Below are positions 44,576 to 53,415 of a stretch of DNA of 64,000 nt, one piece after another (the first letter of the stretch is position 1; every line of letters begins with the position of its first letter). This stretch comes from Haloterrigena salina JCM 13891. GTDB lineage: Archaea; Halobacteriota; Halobacteria; Halobacteriales; Natrialbaceae. The stretch is from assembly GCF_000337495.1 (NCBI RefSeq), contig NZ_AOIS01000037.1:1-64000 (forward strand), given 5' to 3'. The translations under genes were made by a program, and so were the position numbers. The notes beneath the pieces were generated by a model. It ran no database searches, had not been told where the DNA came from, and worked only from the letters and a program-made list of their open reading frames with translations.

Positions 44576-44770
44576 GGGACCCCGTCGGGCAAACCAGAAC
44601 GAGATCACCGAACAACGTATCGGGATCCTCGCCTCGCCGTGTACGTTTTCACCGTGTCCGACGACCCGGATTCCCTGTACTGGGCGGTTATTGGACTTCG
44701 AACGAAGACGACCCAATTCGGCCGCTGACTCGAGTCGGGCCGCCCACGACGGCCTCCCTCTCGCACCTAG

Positions 44771-46051
44771 TCAGTCGTCGGCAGCGGTCGTCGATTCCGT
44801 CGACGCCGACTCGCTGCCGGGCGCCGGTCCGACCAGCAGTTTGAGCGCGATCACGGCGCCGAGGAGCGCGATTACCGCGAGCGTCGCGAACAGCGCCGCC
44901 GTTGTCGCGTGGTCCAGCAGGAAGCCCCCGAGGGCGATGCTGAGCGAGCCGAGTCCGAACATCCCGAGGTAGGTGTAGCCGTAGGAGAGCCCGCGGGCGT
45001 CCGGGGGCGTGTAGACCGCGACGGCCTCCTGGTAGAACGGTTCGATCGCGAACAAGGCGAAGCCCAGGACGGTACAGTACAGCAGGATCGACGCGACACC
45101 CATCGCGGACACCGGGACGAACGCGACGGCGATGATCGCGAGGCCGACGAAGACCACCACCAGCCCGCGGGCGACGGAGACGCGGCTGGTCAGTTTTCCG
45201 GCGACGTACTGGCCCGCCATCCCCGCAACGAGCAGCGCGACGTAGACGTAGTCGCCCAGCGAGAGTTCCTCGAGCGCGGCCGGCGGTTCGATCCCCTCCA
45301 TCGCCGGGAGCCCGTTCAGGAGTTCCGGCAGGTAGGTGAGGACGCCGCGGTAGTAGAGGCCGACGACCGTGACGACGGCGAAGACCAGCAGGAAGGAGCC
45401 GGTGAACAGCGATCGGGTGTTCGAAACGAACTCGCCCGCGGAGAGCGCGTCGTTCGATCCGTCGGCGGCCGACCCGTCGTCCGCGACGGCCGCGGTCGGA
45501 TCGAACCGGGCCCGGAGCCCGTACAGCGTGGCGAGCGCGCCGGGCACTGCCAGCGCGACGGCGACGACCCGCCAGTCCAGGACGAGCAACAGCGTCGCGG
45601 TCGCGAACGGACCGAGCGCGATGCCGACGTTGCCGGCGATGCCGTGCCAGGCGAAGACCGTCCCGCGCTCCTCGACGCCGGTGCTGATGAGCGCGAGGCC
45701 GGCGGGGTGGTAGACGCTCGCGGTGATTCCCCACAGGATCAGACTGACCGCGATGGCGTAGATCGACGTCGCGAGCGCGAGCGTGGCAAACGAGAGGCTC
45801 ATGCCGACGAGACAGGCCAGCACGAGCCGTTTCGGTCCGTAGCGATCGGCGAGCAGTCCGGCCGGCAACGCGCCGATGCCGAACAGCGCGTAGCCGACGG
45901 CGACGACCACGCCGGCGGCCGCGATGGAGATCTCGAACGTCTCGAGCCAGACGACCAGAAAGATCGGAATGGCCAGTTCGAACCAGTGGACGGTCGCGTG
46001 GGCGAGCATCGCGAAGGCCGCGATCGATCGATCGTTGTCGTTCAGCGTCAT
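44771..46051 (-). CDS. MFS transporter (fosmidomycin-resistance-like)
   Basis: A 426-residue permease with 12 predicted helices. The segment VYHPAGLALISTGVEERGTVFAWHGIAGNVGIALGPF (shown in parts) is close to the Fsr-type MFS group. Motif A appears as GLLADRYGPKRL after helix 2. The C-terminus is short and Ala/Ser/Thr-rich. Substrate is unknown; Fsr relatives export small drugs. The gene lies downstream of the surface protein in the opposite direction (convergent) with a 195-base gap. Confidence 0.85.
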   Translation of the reverse strand: MTLNDNDRSIAAFAMLAHATVHWFELAIPIFLVVWLETFEISIAAAGVVVAVGYALFGIGALPAGLLADRYGPKRLVLACLVGMSLSFATLALATSIYAIAVSLILWGITASVYHPAGLALISTGVEERGTVFAWHGIAGNVGIALGPFATATLLLVLDWRVVAVALAVPGALATLYGLRARFDPTAAVADDGSAADGSNDALSAGEFVSNTRSLFTGSFLLVFAVVTVVGLYYRGVLTYLPELLNGLPAMEGIEPPAALEELSLGDYVYVALLVAGMAGQYVAGKLTSRVSVARGLVVVFVGLAIIAVAFVPVSAMGVASILLYCTVLGFALFAIEPFYQEAVAVYTPPDARGLSYGYTYLGMFGLGSLSIALGGFLLDHATTAALFATLAVIALLGAVIALKLLVGPAPGSESASTESTTAADD

Positions 46052-46192
46052 CTCGTCGATCAGTCGATACCGACCGGTTCGCGTCCGGCTACTTCAGGAC
46101 TCGGAAACGGGACGCGAACGTGTCTTAGTACCGACAGAAATTCGGGCTTCGGAAATCGATCGGTCGATCGAACCGAGACGGAAACCGCGGTC

Positions 46193-46672
46193 TCAGGGCG
46201 CGAGTTCGGTCGACGATTCCTCGAGGTCCGCGAGGATCTCTTCGGCGTGGTCCTCTGGCGTCACGTCCTCGTAGACCGCCTCGACGCGGCCGTCGGGGCC
46301 GACGACGTAGGTGTTGCGGAAGACGCCGTCGAACGTGTTGCCGAACAGTTGCTTCTCGCCGTAGGAGTCGTACAGCGTCGCGACCTCGCCCATCTCGTCC
46401 GAACAGAGGTCGAAGGCGAGGTCGTAGTCGTCGGCGAAGGACTCGAGGTCCGCGACGGGGTCGTCGCTGATCCCGACGACGTTGACGCCGCGGTCGTCGA
46501 AGTCGGGTTTCGCGTCGTTGAACGCGCAGGCTTCGGTGGTGCAGCCCTCGGTGTTCGCCCGCGGATAGAAGTAGACGACGAGCCGTTCGCCCTCGAAATC
46601 GGAGCGCCGGACGGTCTCGCCGTGCTGGTTGGGCAGTTCGAACTCGGGTGCTTCGTCGCCGACGTCGAGCAT
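46193..46672 (-). CDS. bcp: peroxiredoxin (Bcp family)
   Basis: A 159-residue thiol peroxidase that reduces hydrogen peroxide and organic hydroperoxides. The peroxidatic Cys 44 lies in NTEGCTTEACAF, with the second Cys 49 five residues on, the Bcp/PrxQ arrangement. The core PEFELPNQHGE start and VVYFYPRAN strand are normal. Cytoplasmic. It stands alone with AT-rich DNA upstream. Reductant is likely thioredoxin, by family. Confidence 0.93.
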   Translation of the reverse strand: MLDVGDEAPEFELPNQHGETVRRSDFEGERLVVYFYPRANTEGCTTEACAFNDAKPDFDDRGVNVVGISDDPVADLESFADDYDLAFDLCSDEMGEVATLYDSYGEKQLFGNTFDGVFRNTYVVGPDGRVEAVYEDVTPEDHAEEILADLEESSTELAP

Positions 46673-46881
46673 GGGGGTGGGTTAGCGACGGTAGATGTAT
46701 GCGTTGTGGTTTCGGTCGGATCGGGTCCGTACACGAGAGAGATCGAGTACACCGCGCCCAGGCCGAGAAATGCTGCGGTGGCGCGCGCCACTGCGTTCGC
46801 GAGTGTCAGTTTGAACGCCCGAAGAATACGAGATCTGGGAAAATACGCTCCGGGCCTCGAGTCCGATCGAACGCTGTCAGG

Positions 46882-47910
46882 TTATTCGAGCGGTTCGGCG
46901 GCGTCCTGCTCGAGCAGCGGATCAGCGTTCTGTTCGGGGAGGGTGACGATATCGTCGGTCGAGAGGGAGTACTCGCGGTCGTCGACGCCGAGGATCGGGC
47001 CGACGTCGCGGGTGATCCTGACGGTGACGCGGTCGATGTCGGCGTCAGTATCCGTTGCACCAGCGCCGGAATCGTCCGGTGTGACACCCGCGGGCTCGGC
47101 CGGCGGCGCGTCCGAAGGAGCATCGGTCGGCACCGGCGGCAACTCTCCGGCCGCTTCGTCGTCGAGATCCGGTCCGTCCCCGCCCATGACGTCCGCGGGG
47201 GTCACGCCGCTCGAGTCGCCGGATCCAGATCCAGGTTCGGGAGCGGACCCGGGATCCGCGACCGGGCCGTCGTCGGCGTCCGCAGGCGGTTCCTGCGGCG
47301 GAACCGGCGGCGCGTCGTCATCGTCCGCGTCGGCGGGCGGCGCGTCGCGGTCGCCGGCGGTCCCGGGATCGGCTATCGGATCGGCTGCTGTCGGATCCGT
47401 TCCGGGCGCGGGACTCGAGTCGCTTCGCGTCGGATCGGCGGCGTCCCGCGGGTCGGCCGGTCCGGTTCCGGCCTCCTCACTCCCCGTCGGCGCTTCGGTA
47501 TCGCCCGCGGCGGCCTCGGTGTCGACGCCCTCAAGGACGTCGAGCACGCGGGACTTGTTCGAACTGATGCGATCGACGAGATCGTCGAAGAGGTCGGCCT
47601 CCTCGGCGGTCAAGCCGTCGTCGTCGGCCGGCATCCCGGCCGCGGCGAGGCTGGCCTGTTTGACGAGTTTTCCCATCCGGCGCTCGTAGATGGCCTCGAC
47701 GACGTCCTTGGCGGTCTCGATTTCGTCGGTCAGCCGACCGACCTCGGGCGAGGAGAAGGGGTCGTCGCTCTCCTCGGCGACGCGGTCGCGTTCGTCCTCT
47801 AAGTCGGCGATGTACTCGCCGACCTCCTGGTAGAACGAGGGGCGCAGATTCTGGAGGCTATCCTTCTGGCGCTCCTTGCTCTGGACCGAACGTAACTCGT
47901 CGAGATTCAT
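46882..47910 (-). CDS. gins: GINS complex protein (Gins15/51 type) with long low-complexity linker
   Basis: A 342-residue replication factor. The N-terminal helical A domain (residues about 1-135; MNLDELRSVQSKERQKDSLQNL, FYQEVGEYIADLEDE) and C-terminal small beta B domain (about 288-342; VTVRITRDVGPILGVDDREYSL) match archaeal Gins15/51. Between them is a roughly 150-residue linker of Asp/Pro/Ala/Gly, far longer than in archaeal relatives I know. The start overlaps the priS stop by 4 bases. In archaea GINS links MCM helicase to primase and GAN, so coupling to PriS fits. Confidence 0.85.
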   Translation of the reverse strand: MNLDELRSVQSKERQKDSLQNLRPSFYQEVGEYIADLEDERDRVAEESDDPFSSPEVGRLTDEIETAKDVVEAIYERRMGKLVKQASLAAAGMPADDDGLTAEEADLFDDLVDRISSNKSRVLDVLEGVDTEAAAGDTEAPTGSEEAGTGPADPRDAADPTRSDSSPAPGTDPTAADPIADPGTAGDRDAPPADADDDDAPPVPPQEPPADADDGPVADPGSAPEPGSGSGDSSGVTPADVMGGDGPDLDDEAAGELPPVPTDAPSDAPPAEPAGVTPDDSGAGATDTDADIDRVTVRITRDVGPILGVDDREYSLSTDDIVTLPEQNADPLLEQDAAEPLE

Positions 47911-49082
47911 TCTTTCTCCTTCTCCGCGCGGCCGCGTGCCATCAGAAACACGGCGACGTACTCGGGTAATGACTGGTCACCGTCAGTGACCGTAAAGCTA
48001 TCTCCTCCGAGTTCGACCTCGCCGGGATCGGTCACGTCGACGGTGATCTCGTGGCCCCGGAAGGTGTCGGGGACGGCGTCGACCAGCGGATCGAACGCGT
48101 CGAGTTCGTCGCGCTCGAGGCGCACCGTCTGCAGGCCGCTGCCGCCGTGGAGACTGCCCGGGAGGCGGATCAGTCGGTTCGTGTCGGTCGTGACGGGTTC
48201 GTCGATCGGCGCGTTGTCGTCGGCGACCGCGCGCTCGGCGAACCGTTCGGCCAGCTGCGAGACCGCCGTGTGGACGGTGACGTTGCCGGCCGCCAACTGC
48301 TCGCGGTTGTTGCGCGCGGCGTTGAGCGTCGCTTCGGCCTTCCCTTCGCCGATTCCGTCGAACTCCTGTAAGCGCTCGAGGGCCGCGTCCTCTTCCATCT
48401 CGAGGAGCCCGTCGACGTACGCCATCAGGTGGGCGTGCGTGCGTTTACCCCAGCCGCCCTCGATCTCCAGCGTGCGGCGCTCGGTCGGCGTCTTCCGGCC
48501 CAGCCCCGCGACGGTCTCGGTCTCGACCAGGTGCTCGTACTCGAGGCCGATCCCGCGGACGTAGTCGACGATTTCTCGGCGGTGTTCCCGATCCAGGTGG
48601 AGAACGTTCTCGTCGCGCACGTGGACGTGGTAGCCGCGACCGCCGGAGAAGACGACCTCGAGGTCTTCGAAGCCGAAATCGTCCTCGAGAAAGTCGAGCA
48701 GCCGAAACAGGGCGTCCTTACACTTCGCGAGCATCTCCGCGTAGGTGTCCTCGCCGAGGGTGACGCTCGGCAGGTGGTCGGCGTCTAAGTCGAAGACGAG
48801 GTCCGCGGACTGCCAGTCCTTGGCGCTCATCGAACTCGCGCCGGGGTCGCGAAAGCGGCCCGCCGAGAAGTAGACGTGTCGCGGGCGCTTGCGGACGAGA
48901 AACTCCGAGAGGTCGCCTAACTCGAGTAGCGAACGGTGGCGAACCATCGTGGTATCGGGGCCCTCAGTCCACGGGATGAAGCCCCACTCGCGCTCGTTGG
49001 CCGCGGGCGGCGGCGTGATCTCCGTGCGTCGGTAGTGGTCGCGAAATCGCCCCCGCAGATACGCCCTCGTTCGCTCCTCCAT
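47907..49082 (-). CDS. priS: DNA primase small subunit PriS
   Basis: A 391-residue catalytic subunit of the archaeal/eukaryotic primase that makes primers for replication. Catalytic carboxylates sit in LVFDLDADH; the SGGRGYHVHV motif and the late VTTDTNRLIRLPGSLHGGSG block (His, Arg) are characteristic. Length is normal. The ATG at 49082 (MEERTRAYLRGRF) is preferred over an open upstream frame. Its stop overlaps the GINS start (ATGA). The large subunit PriL is not in the window. Confidence 0.96.
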   Translation of the reverse strand: MEERTRAYLRGRFRDHYRRTEITPPPAANEREWGFIPWTEGPDTTMVRHRSLLELGDLSEFLVRKRPRHVYFSAGRFRDPGASSMSAKDWQSADLVFDLDADHLPSVTLGEDTYAEMLAKCKDALFRLLDFLEDDFGFEDLEVVFSGGRGYHVHVRDENVLHLDREHRREIVDYVRGIGLEYEHLVETETVAGLGRKTPTERRTLEIEGGWGKRTHAHLMAYVDGLLEMEEDAALERLQEFDGIGEGKAEATLNAARNNREQLAAGNVTVHTAVSQLAERFAERAVADDNAPIDEPVTTDTNRLIRLPGSLHGGSGLQTVRLERDELDAFDPLVDAVPDTFRGHEITVDVTDPGEVELGGDSFTVTDGDQSLPEYVAVFLMARGRAEKEKE

Positions 49083-49347
49083 ACGACTCGAGTAGTCGTG
49101 GGTGGGGGCGTATAATCTTGCCGAATGTTCGACCCGATGGGAGGGAGTCCCGCGACCGGACGGGATGCGACTCAACTGACGATTGAGATCGCGGTGCGTT
49201 CTCAGCGGTGGGAAATCGAGCGTTACTGGACGTTCCTCGAGGAGACGTTCGAAGCTGTCGCTGGCGGTTCGTCGGCGTGTGTTCGTTGCGACCGTCGTCC
49301 GAGGAGACGACGGGACGATACCAGAGCGGAGTATCGATCGATCGCGG

Positions 49348-49824
49348 TCAGCGCCGCATCAGTTCCGAGATCTTGTCGGCGATGCCGACGTCGGAACCGA
49401 GTTTCAGGTAGTAGGCGTCCCCGCCGTCCTCGTAGTAGTCGTCGATGCGTCGTTTGATCTCGAACCCGAGGTGTTCGTAGAACTGGAGGGCGTTCTCGTT
49501 GCTCGTTCGAGCGTGACACGTGATGGTTTCGTGGTCCTCCGCGACGCGCGCGATCAGTTGCTTGCCGATCCCCTGCCCCCGCAGGTCTGGCGAAACCGCC
49601 AGAAAGAGGATGTACCCGTCTCGACGAACGGCCGCGAAGCCGACCAGTTCGTCCTCCTGGACGTAACAGTGAACCTTGGATCGACGATACGCGTCGGTGA
49701 AGAAGTCGTATCGCTGTTTGAGCACGCCTTCCTGACGGTTGATCTCCTCCTTCAGTTGCCAGGCTTCGTCGACGAAGCCGTCGCTCCCCGGCGCGACGAC
49801 TCGACTGTCGATGTTGACGCTCAC
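49348..49824 (-). CDS. GNAT-family N-acetyltransferase
   Basis: A 158-residue GNAT acetyltransferase. The acetyl-CoA motif AVSPDLRGQGIGKQLI and the C-terminal ARTSNENALQFYEHLGFE are typical of RimI-like protein N-alpha-acetyltransferases. Substrates are unknown; archaeal versions acetylate protein N-termini. It lies upstream of priS in the same direction with a 265-base gap, so its grouping with the replication genes may be coincidental. Cytoplasmic. Confidence 0.87.
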   Translation of the reverse strand: MSVNIDSRVVAPGSDGFVDEAWQLKEEINRQEGVLKQRYDFFTDAYRRSKVHCYVQEDELVGFAAVRRDGYILFLAVSPDLRGQGIGKQLIARVAEDHETITCHARTSNENALQFYEHLGFEIKRRIDDYYEDGGDAYYLKLGSDVGIADKISELMRR

Positions 49825-50073
49825 TGTCTGGGTCTACCATCGTCGCCAATATAATTCCACCGGCAGTCACCGATACGTAACGTCAGACGTCGGTACTATC
49901 CGCCGACAATTCCCGCTTCCGATCTCGCACGCCTTCGGACATCGCGTCCGGGCTGAAGTCAGTCGCGCGTTCCGATAGAATGTGACTGTCGTCGCTGCGT
50001 CCGCGACCGTCCACTCGGCTCGCGACCGAAACCGACGAGCATACCACACCGCCCGCCCAATCCTCGAGAAGCG

Positions 50074-50553
50074 ATGACCAGAGCGCAGGGCGGACGGTTC
50101 GAACTCCGGGATCACACGGCTGACGTCGCAGTCGCGGCCAGCGGCGACGCACTCGAGTCAGTCTTCGCGGCGGTCGCCGACGGGCTGGCGGCCGCCTCCT
50201 GCGACGAGATCCCCGCGGAGTTGGGCGACCGATTCTCGCTCTCCGTGACCGCGGAGAACCGCGAGGCCCTGCTGTTCGACTATCTGGACGAACTGATCTA
50301 CCTCCGGGACGTCCGCGCGGAACTCCCCGTCGATCACCGCGTCGAGACGATCGCGAGTCCGGAACGCGACGGCGAGGGCGACGAGAGCGGCGACTGGCAC
50401 CTCGAGGCCAGCGCCCGCGGCGTCCCGCTGGCCGCGGTCGACGCTCGCGAGATCAAGGCCGTCACCTACTCCGAGATGCGCCTCGAGCGCCGCGGGGACG
50501 ATACTGGGAGCGGGGACGAGGGCTGGGAAGCCTACGTCGTCTTCGACGTCTGA
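50074..50553 (+). CDS. archease, RtcB-activating protein
   Basis: A 159-residue archease, which helps RtcB ligase reach its guanylylated state and turnover. The opening FELRDHTADVAVAASG holds the conserved Asp pair, LLFDYLDELIYLRD is the central motif, and the end VKAVTYSEMRLE with a C-terminal Val is diagnostic. The start is ATG at 50074. It is followed 110 bases on by a DoxX-like gene and then rtcB, all in the same direction, so archease and its client share a neighbourhood. Confidence 0.93.
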   Translation: MTRAQGGRFELRDHTADVAVAASGDALESVFAAVADGLAAASCDEIPAELGDRFSLSVTAENREALLFDYLDELIYLRDVRAELPVDHRVETIASPERDGEGDESGDWHLEASARGVPLAAVDAREIKAVTYSEMRLERRGDDTGSGDEGWEAYVVFDV

Positions 50554-50663
50554 TCGTTCGGTGATCGGCACCGGACGACCACGGACGGGAGTCGAGCGGG
50601 AACCGACCCGGCGATGAGTCTGCCGGGGGACGCATTTTGCTCGTGGCAATCGTAGCTTCAGCG

Positions 50664-51775
50664 ATGGACGCTCCCCTGCGTCGACTCCCGACCGGTCGGG
50701 TCGTCGGTCAGGCGGCGCTCGTCGCGGCGCCCTTGGTCAGTGCGAGCGAGACGGCGCGCGCACACGAAGAGTACGTCGTCGACGAGAAGCGCGAAGTTGC
50801 CGTCGCCGAGTTCCTCCGGGAGTCGCTGACGGACCCCCTCGTCGTCGGACCGCTGCTGGCGGGCGCGCTCGTCGTCCTCGCGGCGGTCGGAGGTTACCTG
50901 GTCGTTCGCCCCGTACAGCGAGACGTCGCGGTGTTCCGAGCCGCCATGCGGGAGTACACCGCGTACGTGCCCTGGCTGCTGCGGATCTCGATCGGCATCC
51001 CGCTGATCGGGGCCGGCTTCGGCGGCTACCTCATCAGTCCCGCGCTCGGCCTCGAGGCGCGACTCCTGCAGGTCGCGCTCGGCTTCCTGTTGCTGTTCGG
51101 GCTGGCGACGCGGCTGGTCGCCGTGCTCACGCTCGCCGTCTACCTCGTCGGCCTCGCGATCGACTCGATCCTGCTGTTGCAACTCGAGTTCGTGCCCGGA
51201 ACGCTGGCGATCGCGCTGCTCGGCGGCGGGCGACCGAGCGGGGATCACGTTCTCCAGCGGGTCGCCGGCACGCCGGGGACGGTCTACGGTCGGTTCGACC
51301 CGATCTACGACTACGCGCGCGAGTTTCAGACGCGGATCGATCCGTACCGCAGATTCCTGCCGACGATCGTCCGCGCGGGTCTCGGCTGCACGTTCGTCTC
51401 GCTGGGCCTGGGCCAGAAGCTCCTGCGACCCGGCATCGCGGTCGCGGTCGTCGACCGCTACGACCTGACCGCGGTCGTCCCCGCTGGTCCCGAACTGTGG
51501 GTCCTCGGCGCTGGCCTGTCGAAGTCGGTCTCGGACTCGCACTGTTATTTGGGTTCTTTACGCGGGCGAGCGCCGCGACGGCGATCGGCGTGTTCTCGCT
51601 CACGCTCTTCGTGCTGCCCGACGATCCGGTGCTCGCGCACGTCAGCCTCTTCGGACTGGCGTCGGCGTTGCTCATCACCGGGAGCGGCCCCTTCGCCGTC
51701 GACGGGTGGCTCGAGGGGCACGGGACCGACGAAGAGGCCGACGCACCGGATGCTGACGTACCGGATGCGGTGTGA
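50664..51775 (+). pseudogene. DoxX-like membrane protein gene broken by one-base frameshift
   Basis: The gene starts at the ATG at 50664 (MDAPLRRLP, signal-like or anchored N-terminus) and codes a DoxX-type membrane protein with several helices. At about 51518-51519 the frame changes by one lost base: the first frame ends its good sequence at ELWVLGAGL, and the next frame continues at once with VEVGLGLALLFGFFTR and then TM helices to a stop at 51775. Adding one G restores a 370-residue protein. A sequencing error or a genuine disruption is equally possible. Confidence 0.8.
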
Positions 51776-51889
51776 CCGTGCGGTCGCACGACGGTTTCGG
51801 CCGGACGATCCGGCGACGACGGTGGGAACAGCTAGCGATGCCGACCGGAGAGACGAACACCTTTCATCGATGGGGACCGATACTCGAGT

Positions 51890-53356
51890 ATGACCACGTT
51901 CGACGCCGACGACATCACGCTCGAGAAAGTGCGTGAGTACGTCTGGGAGATTCCACAGGAGGGCGATATGCGCGCGCCAGCGCGGGTACTCGCCAGCGAG
52001 GCGCTGCTCGAGGAGATCAAGGAGGACAAGACGCTCGAGCAGATCACGAACACGACTCACTTGCCCGGCATCACCAACTACGCGATCTGTATGCCCGACG
52101 GTCACCAGGGCTATGGCTTCCCGGTCGGCGGGGTGGGTGCACTCGACGCCGAAAACGGCTGCATTTCGCCGGGGGCGGTCGGGTACGACATCAACTGCGG
52201 CGTCCGGATGATGCGGACGAACCTGACCTACGACGAGCTACAGGGCCGCGAGGAGGAACTCGTCGACTCGCTGTTCGCGAACATTCCGTCTGGGCTGGGC
52301 GGCGGCGGCGTCGTCGAGGCCGGCGTCGACACTGTCGAGGAAATCCTCGAACGGGGCGTCGACTGGGCCCTCGAGCACGGGCACGCCGTCGAGGAGGACC
52401 TGCTGCACTGCGAGGACGAGGGGATGCGCGAGGGTGCCGATGCCGACAAGGTCAGCCAGAAGGCCAAGGACCGCGGGAAGAACCAGATCGGCTCGCTCGG
52501 GTCGGGCAATCACTTCCTCGAGGTCCAGCGCGTCACGGACGTCTTCGACGGCGACGTGGGCGCGGCCTACGGCCTCGAGGAGGACCAGATCGTCGTCCTG
52601 ATCCACTGTGGCTCCCGCGGGCTGGGCCACCAGACGTGTAACGACTACCTGCGCAAGATCGAGAAGCAACACCAGGGGCTGCTGAACCAGTTGCCGGACA
52701 AGGAACTCGCGGCCGCGCCCGCGGGCTCGCAACTCGCCGAGGACTACTACGCGGCGATGAACGCCGCAATCAACTTCGCGTGGGTCAACCGCCAGCTGAT
52801 CATGCACCGCACGCGGCAGGTCTTCGAGCGAGTGTTCGATCGGTCCTGGGAGTCCATGGACATGCACCTGCTGTACGACGTGGCGCACAACATCGCGAAG
52901 AAGGAAACCCACGTCGTCAACGACGACGGCGACGAGCGCGAGCTCTACGTCCACCGGAAGGGCGCCACGCGGGCGTTCCCCGCAGGCCATCCCGAAGTCC
53001 CGAAAGCCTACCGCGACGTCGGCCAGCCGGTCATCATCCCCGGCAGCATGGGCGCCGGGAGCTACGTCCTTCGCGGCGGCGAGAACTCCATGGACCTCAC
53101 CTTCGGTTCGACGGCCCACGGCGCAGGCCGGCTGATGAGCCGCACGCAGGCGAAAAGCGAGTACTGGGGCGGCGACGTCCAGCAGGAACTCGAGGAACAG
53201 GACCAGATCTACGTCAAGGCCCAGTCGGGCGCAACGGTCGCCGAGGAGGCCCCGGGCGTCTACAAGGACGTCGACGAGGTCGTCCGCGTCTCCGACGAAC
53301 TCGGCATCGGCGACAAGGTAGCGCGGACGTTCCCCGTCTGTAACATCAAGGGGTGA
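51890..53356 (+). CDS. rtcB: tRNA-splicing ligase RtcB
   Basis: A 488-residue GTP- and Mn-dependent RNA ligase that joins tRNA exons after intron removal and repairs 2',3'-cyclic phosphate ends. Metal and guanylylation residues are visible: Asp 100 and Cys 103 (GYDINCGVR), GSGNHFLE, and the GMP-accepting His 410 in GSTAHGAGR. Many archaeal RtcB genes carry an intein; here none is present and the length is the normal 480-490. Archease lies 1.3 kb upstream. ATG at 51890. Confidence 0.97.
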   Translation: MTTFDADDITLEKVREYVWEIPQEGDMRAPARVLASEALLEEIKEDKTLEQITNTTHLPGITNYAICMPDGHQGYGFPVGGVGALDAENGCISPGAVGYDINCGVRMMRTNLTYDELQGREEELVDSLFANIPSGLGGGGVVEAGVDTVEEILERGVDWALEHGHAVEEDLLHCEDEGMREGADADKVSQKAKDRGKNQIGSLGSGNHFLEVQRVTDVFDGDVGAAYGLEEDQIVVLIHCGSRGLGHQTCNDYLRKIEKQHQGLLNQLPDKELAAAPAGSQLAEDYYAAMNAAINFAWVNRQLIMHRTRQVFERVFDRSWESMDMHLLYDVAHNIAKKETHVVNDDGDERELYVHRKGATRAFPAGHPEVPKAYRDVGQPVIIPGSMGAGSYVLRGGENSMDLTFGSTAHGAGRLMSRTQAKSEYWGGDVQQELEEQDQIYVKAQSGATVAEEAPGVYKDVDEVVRVSDELGIGDKVARTFPVCNIKG

Positions 53357-53415
53357 ACACGGCGCCGAACCGGTTCTGACGCCGAATCGCTTTTTCGGTC
53401 GATTTCGCTATCGAA

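Noticed and set aside
44909-47689. A 926-residue plus-strand open frame
   Set aside because: It lies antisense to the MFS, peroxiredoxin and GINS genes. Long antisense frames are common in GC-rich DNA, and its Arg/Asp/Gly-rich sequence matches no family.
51890-53356. Intein in rtcB
   Set aside because: I checked because many archaeal RtcB genes carry one; the sequence is continuous, with all motifs at normal spacing and length 488.
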